64,000 nt of DNA from an uncultured Eubacteriales bacterium (GTDB lineage Bacteria; Bacillota; Clostridia; Christensenellales; UMGS416), in assembly GCA_900542005.1 (NCBI GenBank), contig UQLW01000005.1, positions 45,579 to 109,578 on the forward strand, read 5' to 3'. Made by a program: the position numbers and the translations under genes. A model generated the notes under the pieces. The model was not told where the DNA came from, did not search any database, and was given only the letters and a program-made list of their open reading frames with translations. Of the stretch, positions 41,783-49,691 are shown piece by piece (position 1 is the first letter of the stretch; every line of letters starts with the position of its first letter).

Positions 41783-43174
41783 ATGCGCAAAATCATATGC
41801 TGCGTGTTGGCTGTCGCGGGTATGCTTGTTCTGGTTGCAGCTGCCAGCGTGGTGAAGCTGAAGGGCGGCCAGGCGACGGGCATCCCTTCCGGCGAGGACA
41901 GCCAGGGGCAGGCTGTCGAAAGCGCTGCAGGCAACCTGCCGATCCTAACAGTCGACACAGCAGGCGCACAGATAGCCAAGGAAACGGCCATTGAGGCGAC
42001 GCTGTCCGTGATAGACGGCTATGAACAAAATAGCGCCGATGAGGAACCGGTATTCACCTCCGGCATGACCATCAAATACCGCGGTGCTTCTTCGTATGAT
42101 GTGTTTGATAAGCGTTCCTACCGGATCAAGCTATACCGTGACTCGGGCAAGAGCCTGGAATACCCCCTGCTGGGTATGGGCGAGCACAGCGAATGGGTGC
42201 TTTACGGCCCATTCTTGGATCGCTCCCTGGTGCGGAACCGGTTGGTATACGGCTTGGCGCGGGAGATGGCCGTGTGGTCGCCGGATACCCGCTATTGCGA
42301 GCTCTATGTGGATGGGGCCTATCAGGGAATTTATCTGGCGGTGGAGCCGGTAACCAACGGCGCTTCACGGCTGAATCTTTATGAGTTTGGGCTCATAACA
42401 GGGGAAACAGCCTATTTGCTTAAGCGTGACAGAACCGGCACAGAAGAGCATGTGATTGAAAGCTATGGCACGGTTGCGGGGAAAACGGATAATGAGCTTA
42501 GCATTGCCTATCCGGCGGCCTCCAAGCTGACAAGCGCACAGCAAAGGTGGATTGAACAGGATGTAAGCGCCTTTGAGCGCGCGCTTTATTCAGAAGATTT
42601 CACCGATGAACAAAAGGGCTATCCGGCCTATATCGATGTGGATTCGTTCGTGGATTATTATCTGATTAACGAGTTAGCGATGATCCCTGACGCCACCCAT
42701 CTCTCCACCTATGTATATAAGGATATCGGCGGAAAGCTCAAGATGGCCGTATGGGACTTTAACAATGGTTTCAACAATTACCAGTGGACCAATTACCATA
42801 CGGATGAGTTTTTTCTAGCCGATGGGAACTGGTACGACCAGCTGCTGAAGGATACGGCTTTTGTCGATAAGGTGGTAGCCCGATACAGGCAGCTGCGCCG
42901 GCAAGCATGGTCGGATGAGCGATTGCTTGGGCTGATTGACGAGAACGTCGAAAGCCTCGGGGATGCGGTGGACCGCAACTTTGCGCTGTGGGGCTATACC
43001 TTCAAGGATAACCTGCTATCGCGGGACGATGAAGGAGAAAGCCGCGATCCCGGCAGCTTTGAGGAGGCGGTTGTCATGCTTAAAAAATGTGTCACGGAGC
43101 GTACCGCATTCCTGGATGAACATATCGACGACCTTTATGATATAGGATCCGCTGAAGGAAAGGAAGAACAATGA
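41783..43174 (+). CDS. CotH-type protein kinase, membrane-anchored (463 aa)
   Basis: An atypical kinase of the CotH family; the spore-coat member phosphorylates serines of coat proteins. An N-terminal helix (about 4-23) exports or anchors it. Kinase motifs include MTIKYRGASS, KRSYRIKL (candidate ATP-binding lysine), ELYVDGAYQGIYLAVEPV, DATHLSTYVYKD and the metal-binding WDFNNGFNNY, all intact. Because it is predicted to face outward, its ATP source and target are puzzles; the beta-helix/LRR protein or the polymer itself are candidates. It lies 11 bp after DUF4956 and overlaps the epimerase gene by 4 bp (ATGA). Confidence 0.88.
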   Translation: MRKIICCVLAVAGMLVLVAAASVVKLKGGQATGIPSGEDSQGQAVESAAGNLPILTVDTAGAQIAKETAIEATLSVIDGYEQNSADEEPVFTSGMTIKYRGASSYDVFDKRSYRIKLYRDSGKSLEYPLLGMGEHSEWVLYGPFLDRSLVRNRLVYGLAREMAVWSPDTRYCELYVDGAYQGIYLAVEPVTNGASRLNLYEFGLITGETAYLLKRDRTGTEEHVIESYGTVAGKTDNELSIAYPAASKLTSAQQRWIEQDVSAFERALYSEDFTDEQKGYPAYIDVDSFVDYYLINELAMIPDATHLSTYVYKDIGGKLKMAVWDFNNGFNNYQWTNYHTDEFFLADGNWYDQLLKDTAFVDKVVARYRQLRRQAWSDERLLGLIDENVESLGDAVDRNFALWGYTFKDNLLSRDDEGESRDPGSFEEAVVMLKKCVTERTAFLDEHIDDLYDIGSAEGKEEQ

Positions 43175-44286
43175 ACCAACGCAAACGGGTAATGACCGTA
43201 TTTGGCACGAGGCCGGAGGCCATTAAGATGTGTCCGGTAGTGCTGGAGCTGAAAAAGAGAAAGGATGTGGAATGCATCGTATGCGTAACCGGGCAGCACC
43301 GTGAGATGCTGGACCAGGTGCTGGAGGCTTTCTCTATCCAGCCTGATTATGATCTTGCCATCATGCAGCAGGGGCAGACGCTGAACGATATTACCAGCCG
43401 TATTCTGACGCGGATCGACGGCGTACTGGCAGAGGCGAAGCCGGATATTGTGCTGGTCCATGGCGATACGACGACGGCCTATGCTGCAGCGGTGGCGGCC
43501 TTTTACCGTCAGATTCCCGTTGGCCATGTAGAAGCCGGCCTGCGCACCTATCATATTTACTCCCCTTTTCCGGAGGAATTCAACCGTCAGAGCATTGGAC
43601 TGATCGCGGCCTACCACTTTGCCCCCACCGATGCGGCCAGGGAGCACCTGCTCCGTGAAGGGAAGCCGGAGGATCGTATTTTTGTTACCGGGAATACGGC
43701 TATCGACGCGCTTCATACAACGGTACGGCCTGAGCATACGCATCCGGAGCTGGAATGGGCGGAGGGCAGCCGCCTTATACTGATCACCGCGCACCGGCGG
43801 GAGAACCTGGGCGAACCTATGCGGCATATGTTCCGGGCGATCCGGCGGGTCCTTCAGTCTCACCCCGATGTGAAAGCCCTCTACCCGATTCATATGAACC
43901 CGATCGTACGGGAGACGGCGCGGCAGGAGCTGGCTGGCTGCGAGGCAATCCATATGATTGAACCGATGGACGTGGTGGACTTTCATAATATGATGGCTCA
44001 CAGCTATTTGATCCTGACCGACAGCGGCGGGATTCAGGAGGAGGCGCCGGCCTTGGGTAAGCCGGTACTGGTGATGCGGGAGCAGACAGAGCGCCCGGAA
44101 GGCGTCGAGGCCGGTACCCTTGAGCTGGTCGGCACCGATGAGGAAAGGATCTTTGCGGCCTGCCATCGCCTTTTGACCGATCCCGAGGCTTATGCCCGCA
44201 TGGCCCGCGCGGTGAACCCCTATGGAGATGGTTTTGCCTCCAAGCGGATAGCCGATGTAGTCGTGGAAAAAACCGTGCAGCAATGA
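43171..44286 (+). CDS. wecB: UDP-N-acetylglucosamine 2-epimerase, non-hydrolysing (371 aa)
   Basis: Interconverts UDP-GlcNAc and UDP-ManNAc in the cytoplasm. The GT-B-like fold is clear: VFGTRPEAIKMCPV at the start, VHGDTTTAYAAAVAAFY, HVEAGLRTYHIYSPFPEEFNRQ, LITAHRRENLG, HMNPIVRE and LTDSGGIQEEAPALGKPVLVMREQTERPEG with the UDP-binding acidic and serine residues. In this cluster it would feed ManNAc to the glycosyltransferase or a linkage unit. Start and stop overlap both neighbours by ATGA, showing tight translational coupling with CotH and the glycosidase-like gene. Confidence 0.95.
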   Translation: MNQRKRVMTVFGTRPEAIKMCPVVLELKKRKDVECIVCVTGQHREMLDQVLEAFSIQPDYDLAIMQQGQTLNDITSRILTRIDGVLAEAKPDIVLVHGDTTTAYAAAVAAFYRQIPVGHVEAGLRTYHIYSPFPEEFNRQSIGLIAAYHFAPTDAAREHLLREGKPEDRIFVTGNTAIDALHTTVRPEHTHPELEWAEGSRLILITAHRRENLGEPMRHMFRAIRRVLQSHPDVKALYPIHMNPIVRETARQELAGCEAIHMIEPMDVVDFHNMMAHSYLILTDSGGIQEEAPALGKPVLVMREQTERPEGVEAGTLELVGTDEERIFAACHRLLTDPEAYARMARAVNPYGDGFASKRIADVVVEKTVQQ

Positions 44287-45533
44287 AGAAAAAGAACGGA
44301 TGGATCGTTGCCGCTGCGCTGATCGTCTTGATAGCTGCAGGCCTTATCGGAGCGCGGGCATACTACGGGTATGTGCAGGGGAAAAAGCTTGCGCTGGCGG
44401 AAGAATATCGCTTCTACCGCGCGCTGCGCCAGGAGGAAAGCCGCTGGCTGGCCAGCCAGCAGTTGGATAATGGGGCGATCCCATTCCGGGGAACGGAACA
44501 GGGAGAGGCCAGCGTTACGCCCTATTTTTCCGATATTGCAGCGGCTGCTCTGCTGGAGGATCCCGCTTATTTCCAGCAGGTCGCGGCCTATATCCGCTGG
44601 CATTTTGAGCATATCAATTCGGCGGAGGAGGATAAAAATGGAATTGCCGGTACGATTTATGACTACACCATCCAGGTGGATCAGGGGTGTGTAACAGGCG
44701 AGCGCACGGATCAATCCTACGATTCTATCGATTCCTATGCGGCAACCTTCCTTATGCTGCTGCAGCGCTACCATGAGAGAACCGGCGATTTGACGTTGAT
44801 CGTGGAATACCAGGAGCAGCTGACGCTTATCATTCAAGCCATGGTGTACAGCTTTGACCAGGACGGCCTTTGCCTGGCAAAGCCCGAGTATCCAATTAAA
44901 TATCTGATGGATAACAGCGAGGTATACGGCGGCCTGGGGGCGGCGATAGCGCTCCTTGCCACGCTGGAGGACGCCGGCGTTTCCCAGGAAGCGGTGCAGC
45001 CGGAAGCGCTGATTGAGCGGCGTGAACGGCTGTCGCGGCAAATAGAGGGCCTGCTTTGGAATGCGCCGGAGCAGCGCTATGAGACTGGGCTGGACCGTCA
45101 TAATCAGCCGTTACAGTATACTGGCTGGACAACATTCTATCCGGACGCCACCGCACAGCTTTATCCCATCGTTTTCCATGTGATTGATCCCGGGTCGAAT
45201 CGGGCTGAGCTGCTCTATGGGCGGTTATGCGAAACATACCGCTGGGAGATATTTGAGCATATAGACACCGACGCTTCGAGCTTTTATTGGGGCGTACTGG
45301 CCTATACGGCGGCGCTGCAGCGGGACGAGGGGCGGGTGTGGGCCTACATGCAAACCTATCGGACGCGTGTTGCCCCTGACCATGCTTATCCGCTTTATTG
45401 CGCCGACGCCGGCTGGGTCATTCTGGCCTGTAAGCATATGGAAGACGATTACGAAGAACAGATGAAAAAGGTAGATCCGCTGAATCTCGTACCGATGGAT
45501 GAAGCGCTTTTATCCAAGGCCGCCGGGCAATGA
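44283..45533 (+). CDS. membrane-anchored glycosidase-like protein, alpha/alpha barrel type (416 aa)
   Basis: An N-terminal helix (about 6-26) precedes an extracytosolic, mostly helical domain that resembles six-hairpin glycosidases: SRWLASQQLDNGAIPFRG, VTPYFSDIAAAALLE, SYDSIDSYAATFLMLLQRYHERTGD, VYGGLGAAIALLATLEDAG, WTTFYPDATAQLYPIVF and SSFYWGVLAYTAALQ. Acidic residues at YFSDIA, DSIDSYA and YPDATAQ are candidate catalytic ones. It could trim or release the polymer, as hydrolases do in cellulose and alginate systems. No family number can be assigned. It is the last gene of the cluster. Confidence 0.72.
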   Translation: MKKKNGWIVAAALIVLIAAGLIGARAYYGYVQGKKLALAEEYRFYRALRQEESRWLASQQLDNGAIPFRGTEQGEASVTPYFSDIAAAALLEDPAYFQQVAAYIRWHFEHINSAEEDKNGIAGTIYDYTIQVDQGCVTGERTDQSYDSIDSYAATFLMLLQRYHERTGDLTLIVEYQEQLTLIIQAMVYSFDQDGLCLAKPEYPIKYLMDNSEVYGGLGAAIALLATLEDAGVSQEAVQPEALIERRERLSRQIEGLLWNAPEQRYETGLDRHNQPLQYTGWTTFYPDATAQLYPIVFHVIDPGSNRAELLYGRLCETYRWEIFEHIDTDASSFYWGVLAYTAALQRDEGRVWAYMQTYRTRVAPDHAYPLYCADAGWVILACKHMEDDYEEQMKKVDPLNLVPMDEALLSKAAGQ

Positions 45534-45547
45534 AGCCAGGCGGCCTT
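45516..45547 (+). terminator. hairpin at the end of the polysaccharide cluster
   Basis: AAGGCCGCC and GGCGGCCTT form a 9-bp stem around the last stop codon. No T-tract follows, so termination is uncertain. Confidence 0.4.
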
Positions 45548-45633
45548 GAACGCGTCATGGCAGGCCGGCATAGAATACCTTTAGACGATTTGCCCGCTGC
45601 TTACGTCTAAGCAAGATGAAAGGAGGCGGAGCC

Positions 45634-46146
45634 ATGACCTCTGATCTATCGGCCTATACGGTTTGCGAGCTTATGGGATTAGTGCGACTTGACATCGCCG
45701 TACAGATGCGCTGCGCTCAGCAGCTGGAGACGCTTGCCGCCGAGGTATTTTTGCCGGATGAGCTGGCTTTGGGCCTGCCGGACGAGGAGATCCGGACACT
45801 GACCGAATCCCTCCAGGCTGAAGGGGAGTATGGCGGCTTAGGCGGAGCTGTGCCCATGGCCAGCCTTCCGGTGCTTGAGTCCCGTATGCAGGCACGGCTG
45901 GAATGGTTTGTGAGCGCGCTGATCCGGGAAGAAATCAAATACCTCATCACGCTGCAGGAGGAAGATGAATTTGCCCAAAGCCTGCTATGGGGAATGCTGG
46001 CGCCGCTCAGCCAGCAAAACTGGCGGGACATCGTAATGTCCATGGGATATCTTGCCGCTAAGGGTTGCATTCCGCAGCGGGAGGGCGTATTTTTGCTTTG
46101 TTTTGAGGCCGCTTTGGACCGTTATCATGGGGCATATGACATTTGA
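45634..46146 (+). CDS. protein of unknown function (170 aa)
   Basis: Not recognised. A soluble, acidic, helix-rich protein (SDLSAYTVCELMGLVRLDIAVQMRCAQQLETLAAEVFLPDELALGLP, then LIREEIKYLITLQEEDEFAQSLLWGMLAPLSQQNWRDIVMSMGYLAAKG). No signal peptide, membrane helix or metal motif. The start at 45634 follows AAAGGAGGCGGAGCC; the ATG at 45616 is within that region. A separate gene with its own terminator. A regulatory or adaptor role is possible, but nothing in the sequence proves it. Confidence 0.75.
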   Translation: MTSDLSAYTVCELMGLVRLDIAVQMRCAQQLETLAAEVFLPDELALGLPDEEIRTLTESLQAEGEYGGLGGAVPMASLPVLESRMQARLEWFVSALIREEIKYLITLQEEDEFAQSLLWGMLAPLSQQNWRDIVMSMGYLAAKGCIPQREGVFLLCFEAALDRYHGAYDI

Positions 46147-46170
46147 AGGGGGAAATCCCCCCTTTTTTCT
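46146..46170 (+). terminator. terminator after the unknown protein gene
   Basis: AAGGGGGA/TCCCCCCTT stem with a short loop, then TTTTTT. Confidence 0.85.
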
Positions 46171-46198
46171 TGACGTAAAGCCGTAAAAAGCCTACAAT
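46170..46198 (+). promoter_or_regulatory. promoter of the DEAD-box helicase gene
   Basis: TTGACG (46170-46175) and TACAAT (46193-46198) with 17-bp spacing. The leader is about 85 nt long, as is common for cold-responsive helicases. Confidence 0.8.
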
Positions 46199-46289
46199 TA
46201 AAATTCACGCATGCATAGGGAGCCAAGGGAAAGGCGTTGTTCCTTTGATTTGGCCGATGCATCATAAAAAGGCCATGAAAGGAAATCCT

Positions 46290-47909
46290 ATGATTTTTGA
46301 CGAAACCTTATCCCGCCCGCTGAAGCGGGCGATCGATGAAATGGGCTACACCGAGGCCACACCGATCCAAGAAGCAGCCATTCCTGTGATCCGGCGGGGC
46401 GCCGATCTGATCGGACAGGCCCAGACGGGAACCGGAAAGACGGCAGCTTTTGCCATTCCGGTGCTGGAAAAGATCGATCCTCTGCTGCCTAAGCCCCAGG
46501 CGATGATCCTTAGCCCCACCCGAGAGCTGGCCGTGCAGATTGCGAACGAGGTGGAGAAGCTGGGTCAATATCTATCGGCCAAATCCATGGCAATATTTGG
46601 CGGTCAGTCGATCGAGCTGCAGATCCGTACACTCCGCCATGGCGTACAGGTTATCGCCGGGACGCCGGGGCGAATTAAGGATCACCTCAACCGTGGAACC
46701 CTCGACGTGGAGCATATTCGTTATGTGGTGCTGGACGAAGCCGATGAAATGCTGGACATGGGCTTTCGGGAGGATATTGAGGCGATACTCGCCTGCCTGC
46801 CGCAGCAGCGGCAGACGCTGATGTTTTCTGCCACGCTTCCGCAGGAAATCCTGTCGCTGGCATATCGGTATATGCGCGACCCGGAGCAGGTGAAAATCGC
46901 CAATACCGAGGAAAACCTGCCGGATATTGAGCAGCGCTATATGGTTGTGCCGCCGGCATCCCGCAGCGATATTGTGGGGCTTTTATTGGAAAAGCTGGAT
47001 CCAAAGCTGACGCTGATATTCTGCAACACAAGGCGCCATGTGGATGAGGTAACGGACGCGCTGCTGGCCCGGGGGGTGCGCGCTGCGGCTTTGCACGGTG
47101 AGATGCGCCAGATGGAACGGGATACGGTTATGGCCCGCTTCCGGGGTGGCTTGCTGCCTGTGCTGGTGGCGACCGATGTCGCCGCGCGGGGCCTGGATGT
47201 GGAGCATGTGGAGCTTGTCATCAACTATGACCTGCCGCGGCAGATGGAAAACTATGTACACCGCATTGGACGAACCGGCCGGGCGGGAAAAAGCGGTAAG
47301 GCCGTCTGCTTTGTGACCAACAAAGACTACAGTTATATTCAGCGGCTGCAGCAGTTCACGAAGATTACGATGCAGCGCATGCCGATGCCCAGCCTCTTTG
47401 AGTTAGAGCAGCGGCGTGCAAACGTCCTGATCGGACAGGCTGTGGAGGCAAGCGCGCAGGGTATCCCATTGCGCTATGAGAAGTGGGCGCATCAGCTGCT
47501 GAAAGCCATGAATGATCAGCCGGCCATCGCCATCGCCTCGCTGATGCAGCTGGCTATGAAGAGCCAGACGGCCGATATTGACCAGTCGCTGCTGGAGCAG
47601 GAGCTGCCCTTTGGCCCGGAACGGCCAAGGTCGGCACGGCCAAGCGGTAAGCGCCGTCAGCCATATGACGGGCCAAAGAACACAATGAAGGGAAAACGGG
47701 GCGACCGCCGCCGCGGCTATGAGGCGCCCCGAGGCGAAGCGCAGAAAAGGGACGCCAAGAAAGAAGTAAAGCGCGTCTACGGCGAAAAGCAAGGGCCGGA
47801 CAAAGCGAGAAGGGCGGAGGCAAACGAACCAAGCTATTATGGGGCCGCGGCCCGGCGCAGGGCACAGACAGGCAAGGGGAAGGCCTCTGCAAGATCGGAT
47901 AAGCGATAG
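46290..47909 (+). CDS. DEAD-box ATP-dependent RNA helicase (539 aa)
   Basis: Unwinds RNA duplexes in ribosome assembly or RNA decay. All helicase motifs are present: Q motif (ATPIQEAAIP), AQTGTGKT, PTRELA, TPGR, DEAD, SAT, LIFCNTRR, VATDVAARGLDV and HRIGRTGRAG. The core ends near residue 360. The C-terminal tail, from about residue 440, is very basic and disordered (RRGYEAPRGEAQKRDAKKE and so on), fit for RNA binding. It is of the CshA/DeaD type; there is no DbpA-specific rRNA-binding domain evident. The start at 46290 has AAAGGA 6 bp upstream; the TTG at 46245 has none. Confidence 0.93.
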   Translation: MIFDETLSRPLKRAIDEMGYTEATPIQEAAIPVIRRGADLIGQAQTGTGKTAAFAIPVLEKIDPLLPKPQAMILSPTRELAVQIANEVEKLGQYLSAKSMAIFGGQSIELQIRTLRHGVQVIAGTPGRIKDHLNRGTLDVEHIRYVVLDEADEMLDMGFREDIEAILACLPQQRQTLMFSATLPQEILSLAYRYMRDPEQVKIANTEENLPDIEQRYMVVPPASRSDIVGLLLEKLDPKLTLIFCNTRRHVDEVTDALLARGVRAAALHGEMRQMERDTVMARFRGGLLPVLVATDVAARGLDVEHVELVINYDLPRQMENYVHRIGRTGRAGKSGKAVCFVTNKDYSYIQRLQQFTKITMQRMPMPSLFELEQRRANVLIGQAVEASAQGIPLRYEKWAHQLLKAMNDQPAIAIASLMQLAMKSQTADIDQSLLEQELPFGPERPRSARPSGKRRQPYDGPKNTMKGKRGDRRRGYEAPRGEAQKRDAKKEVKRVYGEKQGPDKARRAEANEPSYYGAAARRRAQTGKGKASARSDKR

Positions 47910-47971
47910 ATAGAGCTGGACGCAGCCACTGGAAACCTTATCTGAATGATAAATTTTTTTATGACGAATAC

Positions 47972-47999
47972 TTGACTTTTTTTGGGAACGTGATATGAT
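47972..47999 (+). promoter_or_regulatory. promoter of the rubrerythrin gene
   Basis: TTGACT (47972-47977) and TATGAT (47994-47999) are 16 bp apart, with an AT-rich upstream region. No clear PerR box is seen. Confidence 0.75.
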
Positions 48000-48055
48000 A
48001 GAAGCATCGGTGAAACAATTACAAATTTACAACAAAAATAAAACGGAGGTGCAAC

Positions 48056-48604
48056 ATGAAAAAGTTTGTATGTCAGGTCTGTGGCTATGTTTATGTAGGT
48101 GACAGCGCGCCTGAGTTCTGCCCGCAGTGCAAGGCCCCGGCTTCCAAGTTTAAGGAAGTGACGGATGAGGCGAAGAACTACGCTGCCGAGCATGTGGTGG
48201 GTGTAGCCAAGGGCGTGGATGAGCGCGTAATCGAGGGGCTCCGTCAGAACTTTACCGGCGAGTGCACCGAGGTGGGCATGTATCTGGCCATGGCCCGTGT
48301 AGCCCATCGTGAGGGCTATCCGGAGATCGGCATGTACTGGGAAAAGGCCGCCTTTGAAGAGGCTGAGCATGCGGCTAAGTTCGCTGAGCTGCTGGGCGAA
48401 GTCGTAACGGATTCCACCAAGAAGAATCTGGAGCTGCGCGTAGAGGCCGAGCATGGCGCTACCGCCGGCAAGACCGAGCTCGCCAAGCTGGCCAAGGAGC
48501 TGGGCTATGATGCGATCCATGACACGGTGCATGAAATGGCTCGCGACGAGGCCCGTCATGGCAAGGCCTTTGCCGGATTGCTGGCTCGCTACTTCGGCAA
48601 GTAA
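48056..48604 (+). CDS. rubrerythrin with N-terminal rubredoxin (reverse rubrerythrin, 182 aa)
   Basis: A peroxide-reducing diiron protein of anaerobes. The rubredoxin center comes first (CQVCGYVY at Cys6/Cys9 and CPQCKAPA at Cys21/Cys24), and the ferritin-like diiron domain follows, the opposite order from classical rubrerythrin. Iron ligands lie in TGECTEVGMY, FEEAEHAAKF, EAEHGAT and ARDEARHGKAF. It should reduce hydrogen peroxide with electrons from NADH through rubredoxin-type carriers. The start follows CGGAGGTGCAAC. Its strong promoter and terminator fit a highly expressed stress protein. Confidence 0.95.
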   Translation: MKKFVCQVCGYVYVGDSAPEFCPQCKAPASKFKEVTDEAKNYAAEHVVGVAKGVDERVIEGLRQNFTGECTEVGMYLAMARVAHREGYPEIGMYWEKAAFEEAEHAAKFAELLGEVVTDSTKKNLELRVEAEHGATAGKTELAKLAKELGYDAIHDTVHEMARDEARHGKAFAGLLARYFGK

Positions 48605-48624
48605 AATATCCTTATAGCTAATTC

Positions 48625-48661
48625 AATTACCAGGGCGAACGCTTTTCGCCCTGGTAATTTT
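48625..48661 (+). terminator. terminator after the rubrerythrin gene
   Basis: A 15-bp stem (AATTACCAGGGCGAA with TTCGCCCTGGTAATT) followed by TTTA. The stretch from here to 48800 holds nothing else I can identify. Confidence 0.88.
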
Positions 48662-48805
48662 ACGTTTATCAGGATATCTGCGGATGGCCAGGGGCGTTCC
48701 AGGCTTCGAGACGCAACGGCATCAATCCAGAAGCCGCCTGGACAAGGCGCTGCAGAGACGCCGCCAAATGGTCAAAAGCGCCTATGCAGATTTGGGTAGC
48801 GCCCG

Positions 48806-48814
48806 TGCTATACT
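48806..48814 (+). promoter_or_regulatory. extended -10 promoter of the UxuB-like gene
   Basis: TGCTATACT is an extended -10 without a clear -35, 25 bp ahead of the start codon. Confidence 0.5.
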
Positions 48815-48838
48815 AAACAAAATAAAGGGAGGTATAGC

Positions 48839-49654
48839 ATGATTCCGAATTTTGATCTGAAGGATAAGGTGTTTGTCATTACGGGGGCTGCCGGTATTCT
48901 CTGCTCGGAAATGGCCAGAGAGCTGGCGGAAATGGGCTGCCGGGTTGGCATTCTGGATTTGAGCCAGGAGCGCGCCCAAGCTGTGGCTGACGAAATTAAC
49001 CAAAATGGCGGAAAGGCCCTTGCCGTTGCCTGCAATGTCCTGGAGCCTACCAGCATCGAAGCAGCGCGGGATCAAATCCTGCAGGCCTTTGGGCGCGTGG
49101 ATTGCCTGATCAACGGAGCCGGCGGCAACCATCCGCAGGCCTCGGCCAGCGACAGCCTGTCGTTTTTTGATATCCCGGAAGAGGCGATGCGCTTTGTGAC
49201 CGACCTCAATTTTATGGGTACGCTGATGCCAAGTCAGATATTTGGAAAGGTAATGGCGGAGCAAGGCTTTGGCAATATCATCAACATTGCTTCCATGGCA
49301 GGGATTCGGCCGTTGACGCGGGTTGTCGGTTACGGCGCGGCCAAGGCGGCAGTCAGCAACCTTACCCAATGGATGGCCACCTGGTTTGCAGAAAACGTCT
49401 CCCCTGACATCCGGGTTAATGCGATTGCGCCGGGATTCCTTATTACCCAGCAGAACTATTATCTGATGGTCGACAAGCAGACGGGCGAGCCCACGCCCCG
49501 GGGCGCCCATGTGCTGCAGCAGACGCCCATGAACCGCTATGGCAAGCCAGAGGAGCTGGTGGGAGCGGTTGCATTCCTGGCCAGCCAGGCGGCATCCTTT
49601 ATTACCGGCGTAGTTTTGCCCATTGACGGCGGTTTCAGCATCTATTCCATATAA
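48839..49654 (+). CDS. short-chain dehydrogenase, probable D-mannonate oxidoreductase (271 aa)
   Basis: A cytoplasmic NAD(P)H-dependent enzyme. The cofactor loop is TGAAGILCSEMA, followed by NGAGGNHPQA, catalytic serine in NIASMAG, the YxxxK pair in VGYGAAKAA and IRVNAIAPGFLITQQNYYLM. FDLKDKVFVITGAAGILC and GGNHPQA are typical of the UxuB/YjmF-type D-mannonate (fructuronate) oxidoreductases of Firmicutes. The GH28 gene starts 37 bp downstream, so uronate breakdown is the likely context. The start follows AAAGGGAGGTATAGC. Generic SDR activity cannot be excluded. Confidence 0.85.
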   Translation: MIPNFDLKDKVFVITGAAGILCSEMARELAEMGCRVGILDLSQERAQAVADEINQNGGKALAVACNVLEPTSIEAARDQILQAFGRVDCLINGAGGNHPQASASDSLSFFDIPEEAMRFVTDLNFMGTLMPSQIFGKVMAEQGFGNIINIASMAGIRPLTRVVGYGAAKAAVSNLTQWMATWFAENVSPDIRVNAIAPGFLITQQNYYLMVDKQTGEPTPRGAHVLQQTPMNRYGKPEELVGAVAFLASQAASFITGVVLPIDGGFSIYSI

Positions 49655-49691
49655 GCATAGGAAAATGCGCACAGGAAAGAGGAGATAGAAT

